Shown here piece by piece: positions 16,813 to 26,494 of a DNA stretch of 43,778 nucleotides. Within the stretch, counting starts at the first letter, position 1, and every line of letters begins with the position of its first letter. Under the pieces are notes generated by a model. That model was not told the DNA's origin. It saw only the letters and a list, made by a program, of their open reading frames with translations, and searched no databases. Origin of the DNA: an archaeon (GTDB lineage: Archaea; Nanobdellota; Nanobdellia; Woesearchaeales; GW2011-AR9); the NCBI GenBank assembly GCA_018696395.1, contig JABHQR010000008.1:1-43778 (forward strand), written 5' to 3'. The position numbers were made by a program, and so were the translations under genes.

Positions 16813-16813
16813 A

Positions 16814-17362
16814 TTATTCTCTGTATGGGCTAGACCACATTCTTTTACCACATGCAAACATTTCGTATGTGTTCTCAGAGTAGCAACCTTCTAATGGTCC
16901 ATAAATAATTAGGTTTTTGTCCCATGGCCAGGCTTTAGTTATCTTAATGTATATAACCCCTTGATAATGTCCTGTCTGTGCATTTGCTGGTGGGTCCATA
17001 ATTAAAGTAAATTCCTTTGTTTCATTAATATCTAATAAAGTTCCTGTTGGTGGGTCAATATCTAACCAATGTGATACTCCTGTATGGTTTTCAACACTAA
17101 CAAAAAATTGAACTTTTTCTTTAAAAGTATCATTATTATATAATCTAATTGTTCTCATCGAAGAAGCTCCTAATGCGGTGAATGTTCCAAAATGCATTTT
17201 GTCAGGATCTAAGTTAAAACCCATGCCTTTATCCACTAGGTTAAAATCAAATTCAATTGTAAATTCATCTTTAACAGTAAAATGGTCAGTAACATAATAA
17301 CTGACAAATCCAATGCTTATTAATATTATAATCATTAATGGAATAAATGTGTTAAGTTTCAT
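16814..17362 (-). CDS. Membrane-anchored extracellular beta-sandwich protein
   Basis: A 182-residue protein with one N-terminal membrane segment (about residues 6-25, FIPLMIIILISIGFVSYYV) and a predicted outside domain. DPDKMHFGTFTALGASSMRT, then RTIRLYNN, and NAQTGHYQGVIYIKI give the strand and turn pattern of Ig-like sandwich domains found in many archaeal surface proteins (an NxT glycosylation sequon, NHT, is present). The last 30 residues hold two cysteines (EGCYSEN, MFACGKR) that could pair. The specific role is unknown. Confidence 0.7.
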   Translation of the reverse strand: MKLNTFIPLMIIILISIGFVSYYVTDHFTVKDEFTIEFDFNLVDKGMGFNLDPDKMHFGTFTALGASSMRTIRLYNNDTFKEKVQFFVSVENHTGVSHWLDIDPPTGTLLDINETKEFTLIMDPPANAQTGHYQGVIYIKITKAWPWDKNLIIYGPLEGCYSENTYEMFACGKRMWSSPYRE

Positions 17363-17475
17363 ACACTAAACAACATTGGTTTATTTTAAATCCTTTTTGC
17401 TATTCAAAGATATGTTTTCTAGAATAATGTATCATCAGTTGAACTATTTGTGATTAAATATTTAAGATGTATTAA

Positions 17476-18177
17476 TTAGACCTCTTCAATACCTAATCCT
17501 ATTATCTTAAAATCAATTCTGTTCCCAGCAGGTAAATATCTGTGTTTTCTAAGCATTAATGATCTCTCTTGTGTTTGACCATTAGGGTGATTATCTTTTC
17601 TTAATAATTCTATCAAACATTTACTTCCATATTTCAATAAATCTCCTCCCACCATTTTGACTTTATCTTTTTCAGCAAAGTCAGCATAAACTTGATTTGT
17701 TATTAAAACTGGGATAGATTTACTTCTGGAAATTTCAACTAAAGAAGCTATTTGTCTTGCCAATGAAGAATTAGTTTCAAATACTGCTTCAGCTTTACCT
17801 AATTCTAATCTGTATAACATTGAAATAGAATCAACAACAATTAATCCAACATCAACTTCTTTACTTACTATTTCTTTTAATCCTTCAAAGATTTCTTGTT
17901 GTTCTTTAAAGTTCAATGGTTGAAAAAATATAATCTGATCAAGAACATATTGCCAATTATTACTTAATTGTTTGATTCTTTCAACAGCAATCCCTCCCTC
18001 AGTATCAATTATGATGACTTTCTTGCCAGATTCAGCAATCCTCACAGCAGCTAATAAACAAAGATTAGTTTTACCTGAACCTGAAGGACCATAAATTGTA
18101 GTAACCACATTTTTTTCATATCCTCCATCTAAATGATTATCAAAGAACTTAGCGCCAGTAGATATCTTTTCACCCAT
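17476..18177 (-). CDS. radB: RadB, archaeal RecA/RadA paralogue
   Basis: A 233-residue RecA-core protein without the N-terminal helix-hairpin-helix domain of RadA, as is typical of RadB. It begins ISTGAKFFDNHLDGGYE, then the Walker A loop YGPSGSGKTN (29-38), VIIIDTEGG, the Walker B strand VGLIVVDSISMLYRLEL, and VLITNQVYADF. The length is normal. RadB is an accessory recombination protein in archaea that binds RadA or DNA with weak ATPase activity. It is divergent from the glycan locus. Confidence 0.92.
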   Translation of the reverse strand: MGEKISTGAKFFDNHLDGGYEKNVVTTIYGPSGSGKTNLCLLAAVRIAESGKKVIIIDTEGGIAVERIKQLSNNWQYVLDQIIFFQPLNFKEQQEIFEGLKEIVSKEVDVGLIVVDSISMLYRLELGKAEAVFETNSSLARQIASLVEISRSKSIPVLITNQVYADFAEKDKVKMVGGDLLKYGSKCLIELLRKDNHPNGQTQERSLMLRKHRYLPAGNRIDFKIIGLGIEEV

Positions 18178-18380
18178 ATATTTTGACTATGTGCAGTTGT
18201 TTTAAAGTTTTTCTGGTGTCTAGGGTTCAAATGAGAAGATTTAATTTGTAAAATGAACTAAATAATATCAGTAAATGTATATAATAAGATATATATACTT
18301 TAATTATATCCTTTTAATTAAAAAATGAAGGTCTATTATACCCCATATCTTTAAAAAAATGCCTGGCTTTGAGATGAAAG

Positions 18381-19910
18381 ATGTTATCACGTAAGAAAAT
18401 TTTATTAATTGTAATCTTATTTTTAGCTTTAGCTGTACGTTTATTTCTTGCTTTTAACACTCCAAATCTAACTTATGAATCATATTATCATTTAAGACAT
18501 ACAGAAAATATTATGGAAAATTTTTTACCTTCATTTGAAGATGATCTTTCTTATGGTGGTAGATATTTGAAATTTTTACCTTTTTTCCATTATTTTTCAG
18601 CAGCTTTAATGTTTATAATACCTTTATCTAATGAGATTGCGGCCAAGATAATTAATAACTTGTTATTTGTATTAATTGGGTTAGTAGTATATTTTACCGC
18701 TAAAAGAATTACTAAAAATGAAAATGCTGCTTTGTTTTCAACTTTAATAGCGGTTCTTTTACCAGTAAGTTATTTAACAAACTATTTTGGCCCTTTACCT
18801 TTGACCTTGTTACTATTTTTCTTATCAATGTTTTTCTTTATTAATTTTAATTCAATCTCTAAAAGAAAAGAAATGTATTGGTTTTTGATAACTTTATTTT
18901 TATTATTTTTAACCAGTTCACTTGCTGGCTTGTTAATTTTGGGGATTTTATTTTATGTTTTATTAAGTAAAATAGAAGAGAAAAGGTTAGGTACTGGTGA
19001 TTTAGAGTTAGGAATTTCAAGTTTATTGTTTTTCTTATGGTGGGAATTTATATTTTTCAAAGAAACTTTGTTAAGTTCAGGAATTAGTTTTATTTGGCAA
19101 AATATACCCTCTCAATTAATTAGTCAATATTATCCCGAATTTAACATAATCCAAACATTAATTTTAGTTGGTTTTATTCCTTTCATAGCTGGCCTTTACT
19201 TAATTTATAATTCATTATTTAAAGAAAGGAATAGGAGTATTTTATTAATCATCTGTGTAGCAATAATTAATGGTATTTTGGCCTGGTTCGAATTAATCCC
19301 TTTCTTAACAACAATGTCTTTTTTAGGGATAATATTAGCAATTTTGTTTGCTCCTTTTTATCAATCATTACTAGAATTTTATAACAAAACTAAAGTAAGT
19401 AATATTGAAGTTAAAGCTAAAAAAATCAAAAAGTTTGTTAAGTTTAACAATTATCTTAATTTAACGCTTAGCATTGTTTTGATAATTAGTTTATTAATTC
19501 CAGCTGTTATGTTTGCTTATGGCCAAGAAATTCCTTCTTCTGCAGAAGTTGAAACATTTCAATGGTTAAAAGAAAATTCTGCAGAAGGATCAGTTATATT
19601 TGGTAATGTTGAAGAGGGTAATCTAATATCTTATTACTCTGAAAGAAAAAATATTATGGATTTAGAATTTGGTATGGTTGAAGATGTTGAACAAAGGGTA
19701 GAAGATTTAAAATCATTGTACATTACTAATTTTCAAACTTTGGCAATAGGGATTGCGAATGATTATAGTGTTGATTATTTGGTACTTACCAACAGTGCAA
19801 GGGAAGAATATGATATTGATAATTTTAATTATTTAAGTGCTGGTTGTTTTGAATTATTATATAATAATGAAGAAAATAAAGTTTACAAATCAAAATGTAC
19901 TTTAAGTTAA
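18381..19910 (+). CDS. STT3/AglB-like GT-C membrane glycosyltransferase
   Basis: A 509-residue protein with some ten membrane helices up to about residue 385 and an outside C-terminal domain. After the first helix, YESYYHLRHTENI resembles the first-loop DPYYHLRxxE motif of oligosaccharyltransferases (STT3/AglB), with Glu replacing Asp. DDLSYGGRYLKFLPFFHYF also fits. In the C-terminal part, FQWLKENSAEGSVIFGNVEE and ISYYSERKNIMDLEF match the region around the OST WWDYG motif, but WWDYG itself is absent. It may transfer a sugar from a lipid carrier to protein or lipid rather than act as a standard OST. It is the first gene of a seven-gene plus-strand run. Confidence 0.75.
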   Translation: MLSRKKILLIVILFLALAVRLFLAFNTPNLTYESYYHLRHTENIMENFLPSFEDDLSYGGRYLKFLPFFHYFSAALMFIIPLSNEIAAKIINNLLFVLIGLVVYFTAKRITKNENAALFSTLIAVLLPVSYLTNYFGPLPLTLLLFFLSMFFFINFNSISKRKEMYWFLITLFLLFLTSSLAGLLILGILFYVLLSKIEEKRLGTGDLELGISSLLFFLWWEFIFFKETLLSSGISFIWQNIPSQLISQYYPEFNIIQTLILVGFIPFIAGLYLIYNSLFKERNRSILLIICVAIINGILAWFELIPFLTTMSFLGIILAILFAPFYQSLLEFYNKTKVSNIEVKAKKIKKFVKFNNYLNLTLSIVLIISLLIPAVMFAYGQEIPSSAEVETFQWLKENSAEGSVIFGNVEEGNLISYYSERKNIMDLEFGMVEDVEQRVEDLKSLYITNFQTLAIGIANDYSVDYLVLTNSAREEYDIDNFNYLSAGCFELLYNNEENKVYKSKCTLS

Positions 19911-19936
19911 ATTAAGTACACATTTAATGAAATAAA

Positions 19937-21670
19937 ATGAATAAAAATAAAGATAAAAATGATTTGAAAAAAGTATCTAATGTTAAAAAAGATAATCATA
20001 TCAGTAGTAGTAATTTGAAAAGTAACATCACTAAATCTTTAAAATATGATTGGGTTGTGTTAATGCTGATTGCATTAATTTTGTTATCTAGCGTTTTTAT
20101 CGTTAGAAATTATTCTGGTAATCCTTTACTTTACCAAGCAGAATCTTATAGCCATTTTAGTGCTGTTAAATCATATACTAATTTAGATATTCATTTTTGG
20201 GAACTTAATCCTTTAGAGATGGGGGTTTATTTGTTAAGTTTACTTGTTAATGTAAGTTTAATCAGGAATTATATTTTTCTTTTGAGTCCTTTGTTAGCGT
20301 TAGGTTCAATATTATTATTTATGAAATTTGTAGAAAATTTAAAATTAGATCGGTTTAAATCATTTATCTTTATCTTTATCTTAATTTTAACCCCCTCATT
20401 CACATTAAATTTTAGTACTTTAAGTAATTATTCTATAATTATTTTTTTAGCAAGTTTGGGGTTGTGTTTGTTATCATTAAAAAATATTTTTTGGAAGTAT
20501 TTATCAATAATTCCATTTTGTATCATTACTTTATTTGAAGGGTTGTCTACTTTCTTAATGTTAGGAGTTTTGATAGCATATTATTTTCAGTCAAACCTTT
20601 TTCCTATCATTAGAAGTAAGTTAAAAAATGATCAAAGAAATATTCGGAAGGATACTAACACTAAAAGTAATAAAATTAATAAAAATAGTCAAATTGATAA
20701 AAAATCAAATCAGGACGGAACTGTTAAAAATAAAAACCCTACTTTTTTGTCAAAAATAGTTGATGAATTGATCAGTTTTGAAGTAACTAAATTAATCATT
20801 TTTTTATTGTTGATACTTTTATTTGCTAACAAACTTTTCTTAGGAACTAATTGGGTTACTGAAAGTTTTATTTCTGATCTGTTTTTTAGTAATTTTATTT
20901 CTGATTTGGGGGCATTTTCTGGAATAAGTATTTTTGTTTTATTCTTAGCATTATTGGGTTTGTTCAGTTCATGGAAACAGAAAGGTTCTTTAATTGGATA
21001 TGTCGGTTTGACAATCTCTTTAATTAGTTATTACTTTAATAATAATGCTATTATTTTTATTGGTTTAATCATGGCATATTTTGCATCTGATTTTATTCAA
21101 TGGGTTATTGATAGGAAATGGTCACTTAATGAAGCTAAAAATTTCACATTATTACTTATATTTTTGGGATTATTATTCTCTTCAGTATCTTATGTGGAGA
21201 GATTAAGTGATTACTCACCTTACCAAGAAAATTTGGATACCATTTCTTGGTTGGAAGACTATTTTTCTAATGAAAATAATTTAACTGAAAATTCATTAGA
21301 TTATGAAACTAATGGGGTTGTTCTTCTTTCCTCACCAGAAAATTCACAATATATCTCTGCATTAAGTAGTTTTTCAACTTTTCCTGATATCTCTGATTTA
21401 GAAAATCATGACCTTGATCTTTGGCATAAAGTTAATATGCAGTTGGAACGAGATTCTTACATTGAAGGTAAAGAAGTTTTTTCATTAACATATCCCTCAG
21501 TGCTATTCCCCTTACTTGAAGAATATAATGTGAAATATATTTATGTGGATCCACAACTTAGGGTTGAATTTTATAATAAGAAAGGTTTACTTTTTGCGTT
21601 AAGAAACGAAAGGTTTAAATTAATTCATTCTCAGAATGAACATGAGATCTGGGAATTTAAAAATGAGTAA
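19937..21670 (+). CDS. Second STT3/AglB-like GT-C membrane protein
   Basis: A 577-residue protein, probably a divergent paralogue of the preceding gene product, which ends 26 bases upstream. An N-terminal basic, disordered stretch of about 30 residues leads into the first helix. The first loop then reads LYQAESYSHFSAVK, echoing the ESYYHLR motif of its neighbour. A Lys/Asn-rich insertion (about residues 232-275) splits the membrane part. The outside C-terminal domain (about 425-577) contains a region like that of the neighbour (VVLLSSPENSQYISAL, EYNVKYIYVDPQ) and again no WWDYG. It may form a complex with the first protein. Confidence 0.68.
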   Translation: MNKNKDKNDLKKVSNVKKDNHISSSNLKSNITKSLKYDWVVLMLIALILLSSVFIVRNYSGNPLLYQAESYSHFSAVKSYTNLDIHFWELNPLEMGVYLLSLLVNVSLIRNYIFLLSPLLALGSILLFMKFVENLKLDRFKSFIFIFILILTPSFTLNFSTLSNYSIIIFLASLGLCLLSLKNIFWKYLSIIPFCIITLFEGLSTFLMLGVLIAYYFQSNLFPIIRSKLKNDQRNIRKDTNTKSNKINKNSQIDKKSNQDGTVKNKNPTFLSKIVDELISFEVTKLIIFLLLILLFANKLFLGTNWVTESFISDLFFSNFISDLGAFSGISIFVLFLALLGLFSSWKQKGSLIGYVGLTISLISYYFNNNAIIFIGLIMAYFASDFIQWVIDRKWSLNEAKNFTLLLIFLGLLFSSVSYVERLSDYSPYQENLDTISWLEDYFSNENNLTENSLDYETNGVVLLSSPENSQYISALSSFSTFPDISDLENHDLDLWHKVNMQLERDSYIEGKEVFSLTYPSVLFPLLEEYNVKYIYVDPQLRVEFYNKKGLLFALRNERFKLIHSQNEHEIWEFKNE

Positions 21671-21736
21671 AAGTAAATAATCTGTATAAATAATCTGTCA
21701 TATTAAAAAGGTGGTTAAATCAAACGAGGATTTTAG

Positions 21737-23008
21737 ATGAATTTAATTGGAAACATAATCTTGTGGGTAGTGTACTTTATTTCATTATATTTTTCAATAT
21801 TCTTAGTATTAGTTTATTTTGATAATAGGGACAAAATCAAGAGTGAATCATCTAGTTTAATTCCTAAAAAAATACCAGTAGTTTCAATACTTATTCCTGC
21901 TTATAATGAAGAAAAAACAATTATTGGAACTATGGAATCAGTTATGAACATTAATTATCCTAAAAATAAACTTGATGTTATTGTCATTAATGATGGATCT
22001 AGTGATGGCACTGGGATTCAAGCTGAGAAATTTATTGAAGAACATAACCTTTCACATTTCAAACTAATTTCTCATGATAATATAGGGAAAGCAAATTCCA
22101 TGAACAAGGCATTAAAATTAGCTAAAGGGGAATTTTTTACTTGTTTAGATGCAGATTCGTTTGTAGAACCTGATACTTTAAGAAAAATGTTATCTTTTTT
22201 CTATAACCAAGATGACCCTCAACTTGCAATAGTAACTCCTGCAATGAAAGTTTTTAAACCAAAAAATGTTTTACAAAAAATTCAATGGATAGAATATTTA
22301 GTAATGATTTTTGTAGGACGGTTAAGTAGCCATTTAGACTCATTATATGTTGCTCCTGGCCCTTTTTCAATGTATCGAACTGATATCATTAGAAAAGTTG
22401 GCGGATTTGACAATTCTACTTTAACTGAAGATCAAGAAATTGCTTACCGGATGCAAAAATATAATTATCGTATCAAACAATGTTTTGATGCTTATGTTTA
22501 TACGGTTAGCCCGCATGAACTGGTACCTTTTTACAAACAAAGAAGAAGATGGTACCTTGGAAGTATTTCGTGTGCTTACAAATATAAAAATATGATTGCT
22601 AACAAGAAATATGGTGATTTTGGAATTATTCAAATGATTAAAAATGTTATTGGATATTTTTTAGCTTTAGTAGGTATTGGTTTTGCAGGATACTTTTTAC
22701 TTTATCCATTTGTATTAAAAATTAAAAATATTTGGATGATCAATTTTGATTTTTTAACTTTATTTAAAGATTATACTCTCCTTTTTGATCCTCTATTCCT
22801 TGACATTCCTAAAGTGATTGTTTTTGGTGCACTGTTCTTAACATCAGCATTCTTTTTCTATAAGGCACATCAAAATGCTAAAGAGAATGTTAATGCGATT
22901 GGTTATTTACCTATTGTACCTTATTTTGCGTTTTATTACTTATTGAAAGGGATGATCTTAATTGTTTCCTTGTACGAGTTTGGCAGAGGCAAGAAGATTA
23001 AGTGGTGA
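21737..23008 (+). CDS. Membrane GT2 glycosyltransferase (processive-synthase type)
   Basis: A 423-residue enzyme: one N-terminal helix, a GT-A catalytic domain and three or four C-terminal helices. The family 2 motifs are complete: VSILIPAYNEEKT, VINDGSSDGT (D86), LDADS (138-141), TEDQE (230-234, catalytic Asp) and QRRRW (268-272). The Q-x-x-R-W motif is typical of cellulose, hyaluronan and poly-GlcNAc synthases, which extend a glycan and pass it through the membrane. It may instead load one sugar on a lipid carrier. GAGG lies about 8 bases before the ATG. It belongs to the glycan locus. Confidence 0.88.
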   Translation: MNLIGNIILWVVYFISLYFSIFLVLVYFDNRDKIKSESSSLIPKKIPVVSILIPAYNEEKTIIGTMESVMNINYPKNKLDVIVINDGSSDGTGIQAEKFIEEHNLSHFKLISHDNIGKANSMNKALKLAKGEFFTCLDADSFVEPDTLRKMLSFFYNQDDPQLAIVTPAMKVFKPKNVLQKIQWIEYLVMIFVGRLSSHLDSLYVAPGPFSMYRTDIIRKVGGFDNSTLTEDQEIAYRMQKYNYRIKQCFDAYVYTVSPHELVPFYKQRRRWYLGSISCAYKYKNMIANKKYGDFGIIQMIKNVIGYFLALVGIGFAGYFLLYPFVLKIKNIWMINFDFLTLFKDYTLLFDPLFLDIPKVIVFGALFLTSAFFFYKAHQNAKENVNAIGYLPIVPYFAFYYLLKGMILIVSLYEFGRGKKIKW

Positions 23009-23120
23009 TAAAGAATTGGACATTTTTCTTTTATCATTGACTCTAAAATATACTCTCCACTATAACATTCTCCCCTAGAAACGAATCTTTTAAAAAGAAT
23101 TAACTCTGCGAAAGAAGAAT

Positions 23121-23885
23121 ATGGAAAAACAAAGTTCTAGATTTAGGGAAATTAGTAAAGGTAAATACATCATGGCAGGTGTTTTGACTTTCCTGATTTT
23201 TTCATTAGGGTTAACTATGGGTATAATTTTAGAAGAGATGAGATATAATGAAGCTCAAGAAATTAATGAAGAACAAGATGTAAGTTATTTAAGTTTACAA
23301 TTACAATATCTGATGTTAACTTCTTTTGAGGATCAAAGTAACTGTCCTGTCTTGTTAACTACATTACAAGATTCTATCGATGAATTGTCCGGTTCATTAT
23401 CAAAAATAATTGATTATGAAAAAGAAAATTCAATCTCTTCTGATGATTATTTATTAATTTCAAGAAGGTATACTTTAGACAATTTAAGATATTGGTTAAT
23501 GGCAGAAAAAGCAAAAGAAAGTTGTCAATTAGATATGGTTAGTATTTTATATTTTTATTCTGACGATTGTCCTTCATGCCCTAATCAAGGTACTATTCTA
23601 AGTTATTTCAAAAAATTAATGGGTGATCAATTATTAGTATTTCCTATAAATCTTGATCTTCGAGAAGATGAAGCGATGATTGAAGTAATGATGTCTTTAT
23701 ATAACGTAACAAAGTTTCCTACTATTATTGTAGAAGGGGATAAATATGAAGGGGTAATTAAGAAAAATGATTTACAAGAAATTATTTGTTCCAATCTTGA
23801 AAGTTCAGATGCTTGTGAAATTCAGTTAGAAGATTTAGAACAATTAAATGTTTCAGAACAAAATGAATCAGAATCTAGTTCGTAA
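23121..23885 (+). CDS. Membrane-anchored thioredoxin-like protein in the glycan locus
   Basis: A 254-residue protein. Residues about 17-37 are a membrane segment. A helical stalk with C75 and C135 follows, then a thioredoxin-fold domain: ILYFYSDDCPSCPN with the CPSC redox pair at 150-153, and VTKFPTIIV with the cis-proline at 200. Two more cysteines lie near the end (IICSNLES, ACEIQ). The domain should face outside the cell. In eukaryotes the OST subunits Ost3/Ost6 are membrane thioredoxin-fold proteins, so the place beside two OST-like genes is suggestive; direct homology is not shown. TTTTAAAAAG at about 23088-23097 may be its promoter. Confidence 0.8.
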   Translation: MEKQSSRFREISKGKYIMAGVLTFLIFSLGLTMGIILEEMRYNEAQEINEEQDVSYLSLQLQYLMLTSFEDQSNCPVLLTTLQDSIDELSGSLSKIIDYEKENSISSDDYLLISRRYTLDNLRYWLMAEKAKESCQLDMVSILYFYSDDCPSCPNQGTILSYFKKLMGDQLLVFPINLDLREDEAMIEVMMSLYNVTKFPTIIVEGDKYEGVIKKNDLQEIICSNLESSDACEIQLEDLEQLNVSEQNESESSS

Positions 23886-23907
23886 TAAAGAGGATAATCT
23901 AAATAAA

Positions 23908-25458
23908 ATGTCTAATAATGTTAAGACCAGTACTTTTATTAATTTTATTTTGAAAGAAAAAAGTTTAATTCTAATTTTAATATTAGCATTAATAGTTCGA
24001 ATATCTCATTTATTAAAAAATTTTCCTTTATGGTGGGATTCTTATGTTTACATTGGTATGGCCAAATATATTTACAGTTTAGGTCAAATTGGCTTGTGGG
24101 AATCGTTGAGACCACTTGTTTGGCCAGTAATATTAGGTTTTTTCTGGAAACTAAACTTTCCTTTACTTTTAACAATTAAAGTATTTGATGTCATATTTTC
24201 ATTAATTTCAATTATCCTAGTTTACAAAATCTGTGAAAAATATTTTAGTAAAATCACTGCTGATTTAGCATCATTAATATTTGCTATAACACCTCTTTAC
24301 ACTGTATTTGTAGGTTTGGCATTAACTGAACCTTTATCTTTATGTTTTGCAACATTAGCGTTATATTTTTTCTTGGATAAAAGTAAAAAATATCATTTAT
24401 ACTTTACTGGTTTATTTATTGGACTTGCATTTTTAACAAAATATCCTCTTGGAATACTTTTACCTGCATTTATTATTACCCAATTATTGAGTTCTGATTA
24501 TAATATAAATAATGTTCATGAGAAGTTTTTTAGTAAAAATAATCTTTATAACAAGATAAAACAAATCACCAAATTAACTTTATCTTTTATAATCACTATT
24601 GCCCCTTACTTAATATTAAATCAAATATTATATTCTAATATGTTAGAACCTTTCATTAAAGGAACAAGTATCATGAATACTCAAACTTGGCTTTATTCTG
24701 GGGATGTTTGGTTTTATTTTACTGAATTTATTCATGCTAATAAATTGTTTTTATTTATTTACTTTGCTTTATTAATTTTCATTTTTAAGAAACAATGGAA
24801 AGATGAGAAATATTTGATTATGGTGATCAGTTCCGCTATGATTATTGCTTACTTCTCTTTTTCAGTGGCAAGAAAAGAAGTTAGATACATGACTTTGGCA
24901 TTACCTTTTTTATCCATTTTAATTGCAGACATTGTTTATTTAGCTTATTCATATTTATCAAAATTTAGAAAAGCGATTATTAGGCCTCAAGCATTATTAT
25001 TTATTTTTACAGTTTTAATTATTTTAACTCAATTAGATGTTGCTAATAATTTAGTTTATGATCATGATTCTAGTCCTATAATTGATAATGATAATTTTGA
25101 TGGTGTTGAAGAAGTTATTGCATTAATGCAAGAAGAAAATAGGGGTGTTGGTGTATTTGCTTCCAATCCAGCATTAATGTTATGTCTAGATAAAAGAATG
25201 ATCCCTACAAGTAATATGTATGAGGCTTCTCAGATTTATTTATGGCAAGAAGAAAATTTTAATTATATCTACCTAGACAGTTGTGATTTCAGATGTCAAG
25301 ATACCGATTTTGAATGTATTAATTCCACTGAAGAATTTTATAATCTTGTAAAATTTAACAATGAATTAGTGTTTGAATCAAATAATGAACAAACTAGGCA
25401 TACTTCGACTTATGTGTATGATTATAACTGCACTATCCAAGTTTATAAGAAGTATTAA
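23908..25458 (+). CDS. PMT/ArnT-like GT-C glycosyltransferase
   Basis: Using ATG 23908 (MSNNVKTSTF..., 516 residues), 22 bases after the previous stop; the frame also has an ATG at 23848 inside the preceding gene, a less likely start. It is a dolichyl-phosphate-mannose-mannosyltransferase-like protein: about eleven helices, with WWDSYVYIGMAKYI in the first outside loop (catalytic Asp), RPLVWPVILGFFWKL, LTEPLSLCFATLALYFF and GLAFLTKYPLGILLP. The outside C-terminal tail has five or six cysteines. Such enzymes take a sugar from a lipid phosphate monosaccharide. It is well placed to use the product of the UbiA-like and PAP2 enzymes downstream. Confidence 0.83.
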   Translation: MSNNVKTSTFINFILKEKSLILILILALIVRISHLLKNFPLWWDSYVYIGMAKYIYSLGQIGLWESLRPLVWPVILGFFWKLNFPLLLTIKVFDVIFSLISIILVYKICEKYFSKITADLASLIFAITPLYTVFVGLALTEPLSLCFATLALYFFLDKSKKYHLYFTGLFIGLAFLTKYPLGILLPAFIITQLLSSDYNINNVHEKFFSKNNLYNKIKQITKLTLSFIITIAPYLILNQILYSNMLEPFIKGTSIMNTQTWLYSGDVWFYFTEFIHANKLFLFIYFALLIFIFKKQWKDEKYLIMVISSAMIIAYFSFSVARKEVRYMTLALPFLSILIADIVYLAYSYLSKFRKAIIRPQALLFIFTVLIILTQLDVANNLVYDHDSSPIIDNDNFDGVEEVIALMQEENRGVGVFASNPALMLCLDKRMIPTSNMYEASQIYLWQEENFNYIYLDSCDFRCQDTDFECINSTEEFYNLVKFNNELVFESNNEQTRHTSTYVYDYNCTIQVYKKY

Positions 25459-25590
25459 AATTTCAACTAAAAAATATGCTTCTTTTAGCATAACATTTTA
25501 ATATAACTATAATAAAGTATATTAAAATATATACTCATATAATTTAATTAAGTTTAAAAATATTGAAAAATTTAGGTAATAATTTAGAAA

Positions 25591-26469
25591 ATGATTGATA
25601 AATTAAAGGAATATATTAAATTAATTCGAGTCAGGCAGTGGTATAAGAATTTAGTTGTATTTTTAGCACTTATTTTTAGTTTTAAATTATTGTCTTCTGT
25701 TGATCTGATTAATGTTATTTTATCTTTTTTTGCAGTATCTTTTATGGCTTCTGCGTCTTATATCATTAATGATCTGAAAGATGTTGCTAAAGATAAATTA
25801 CATCCTGAGAAATGTAAAAGGCCATTAGCAAGTGGAAAAGTAAGCAAATTAGAAGGATTATTATTGTTTACACTAGTAATAACCTTATCATTAGCAATTG
25901 GGTCTCTTCTTGGAAATAATGTGTTGATATTATTGGGGTCATTTTTTGTATTGAACTTGTTATACACTTTTATGTTAAAGAAGATTATGTTTGCAGACAT
26001 ATTAGCAATTTCTTCTTTATTTGTATTGCGGGCAATTGTCGGAGCTTATGCAATCTCTTTGTCAATTTCTCCTTGGCTAATCTTATGTCCATTCTTTTTG
26101 GCATTATTTTTAGCAGTAGCAAAACGAAGATCTGACTTGATTTTACTTAAAAATAATCATGGTGAAGAACATATCAAAAGTAAAGGTATTTTAACTGGTT
26201 ATAATCTCAATATAACTAATTCTTTAATGAATATCTCTACTACTTTATTGATAATTTCTTATGCATTATACTGTTTTTTAAGTAATAAAGAAATATTGAT
26301 GTTTACTATCCCTTTTGCATTATTTGTGATATTTGATTATTATAAATTAGTATTAGAAAATTCAGAAATTGTAAGACAACCTGATAAAATAATTAAAAGT
26401 CCAAGTTTGTTAATTGGTTCATTATTATGGTTAGGTTTTACTGTTTTATTATTGTACTTGCATATTTAA
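25591..26469 (+). CDS. UbiA-family decaprenyl-phosphate phosphoribosyltransferase-like enzyme
   Basis: A 292-residue membrane enzyme with about eight helices. The motif N60-D61-x2-D64-x3-D68-x2-H71-P72-x-K74-x2-R77-P78 followed by LASG, and later MLKKIMFADILAISSLFVLR, ISPWLILCPFFLALFLAVAKRRSDL, are typical of the DPPRS branch (Rv3806c type), not of quinone or lipid-ether UbiA enzymes. That branch moves 5-phosphoribose from PRPP to a polyprenyl phosphate. AT-rich DNA before the gene (25459-25590) contains TATA-like stretches, so it may have its own promoter. A PAP2 phosphatase gene follows after 25 bases, as in the mycobacterial pair. Confidence 0.85.
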   Translation: MIDKLKEYIKLIRVRQWYKNLVVFLALIFSFKLLSSVDLINVILSFFAVSFMASASYIINDLKDVAKDKLHPEKCKRPLASGKVSKLEGLLLFTLVITLSLAIGSLLGNNVLILLGSFFVLNLLYTFMLKKIMFADILAISSLFVLRAIVGAYAISLSISPWLILCPFFLALFLAVAKRRSDLILLKNNHGEEHIKSKGILTGYNLNITNSLMNISTTLLIISYALYCFLSNKEILMFTIPFALFVIFDYYKLVLENSEIVRQPDKIIKSPSLLIGSLLWLGFTVLLLYLHI

Positions 26470-26494
26470 TGTAATTAAATGGGAACATATCAAA

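Noticed and set aside
18359-18394. Short frame MPGFEMKDVIT overlapping the start of the first glycan gene
   Set aside because: Too short and not recognisable; it may be chance, though an upstream reading frame cannot be excluded.
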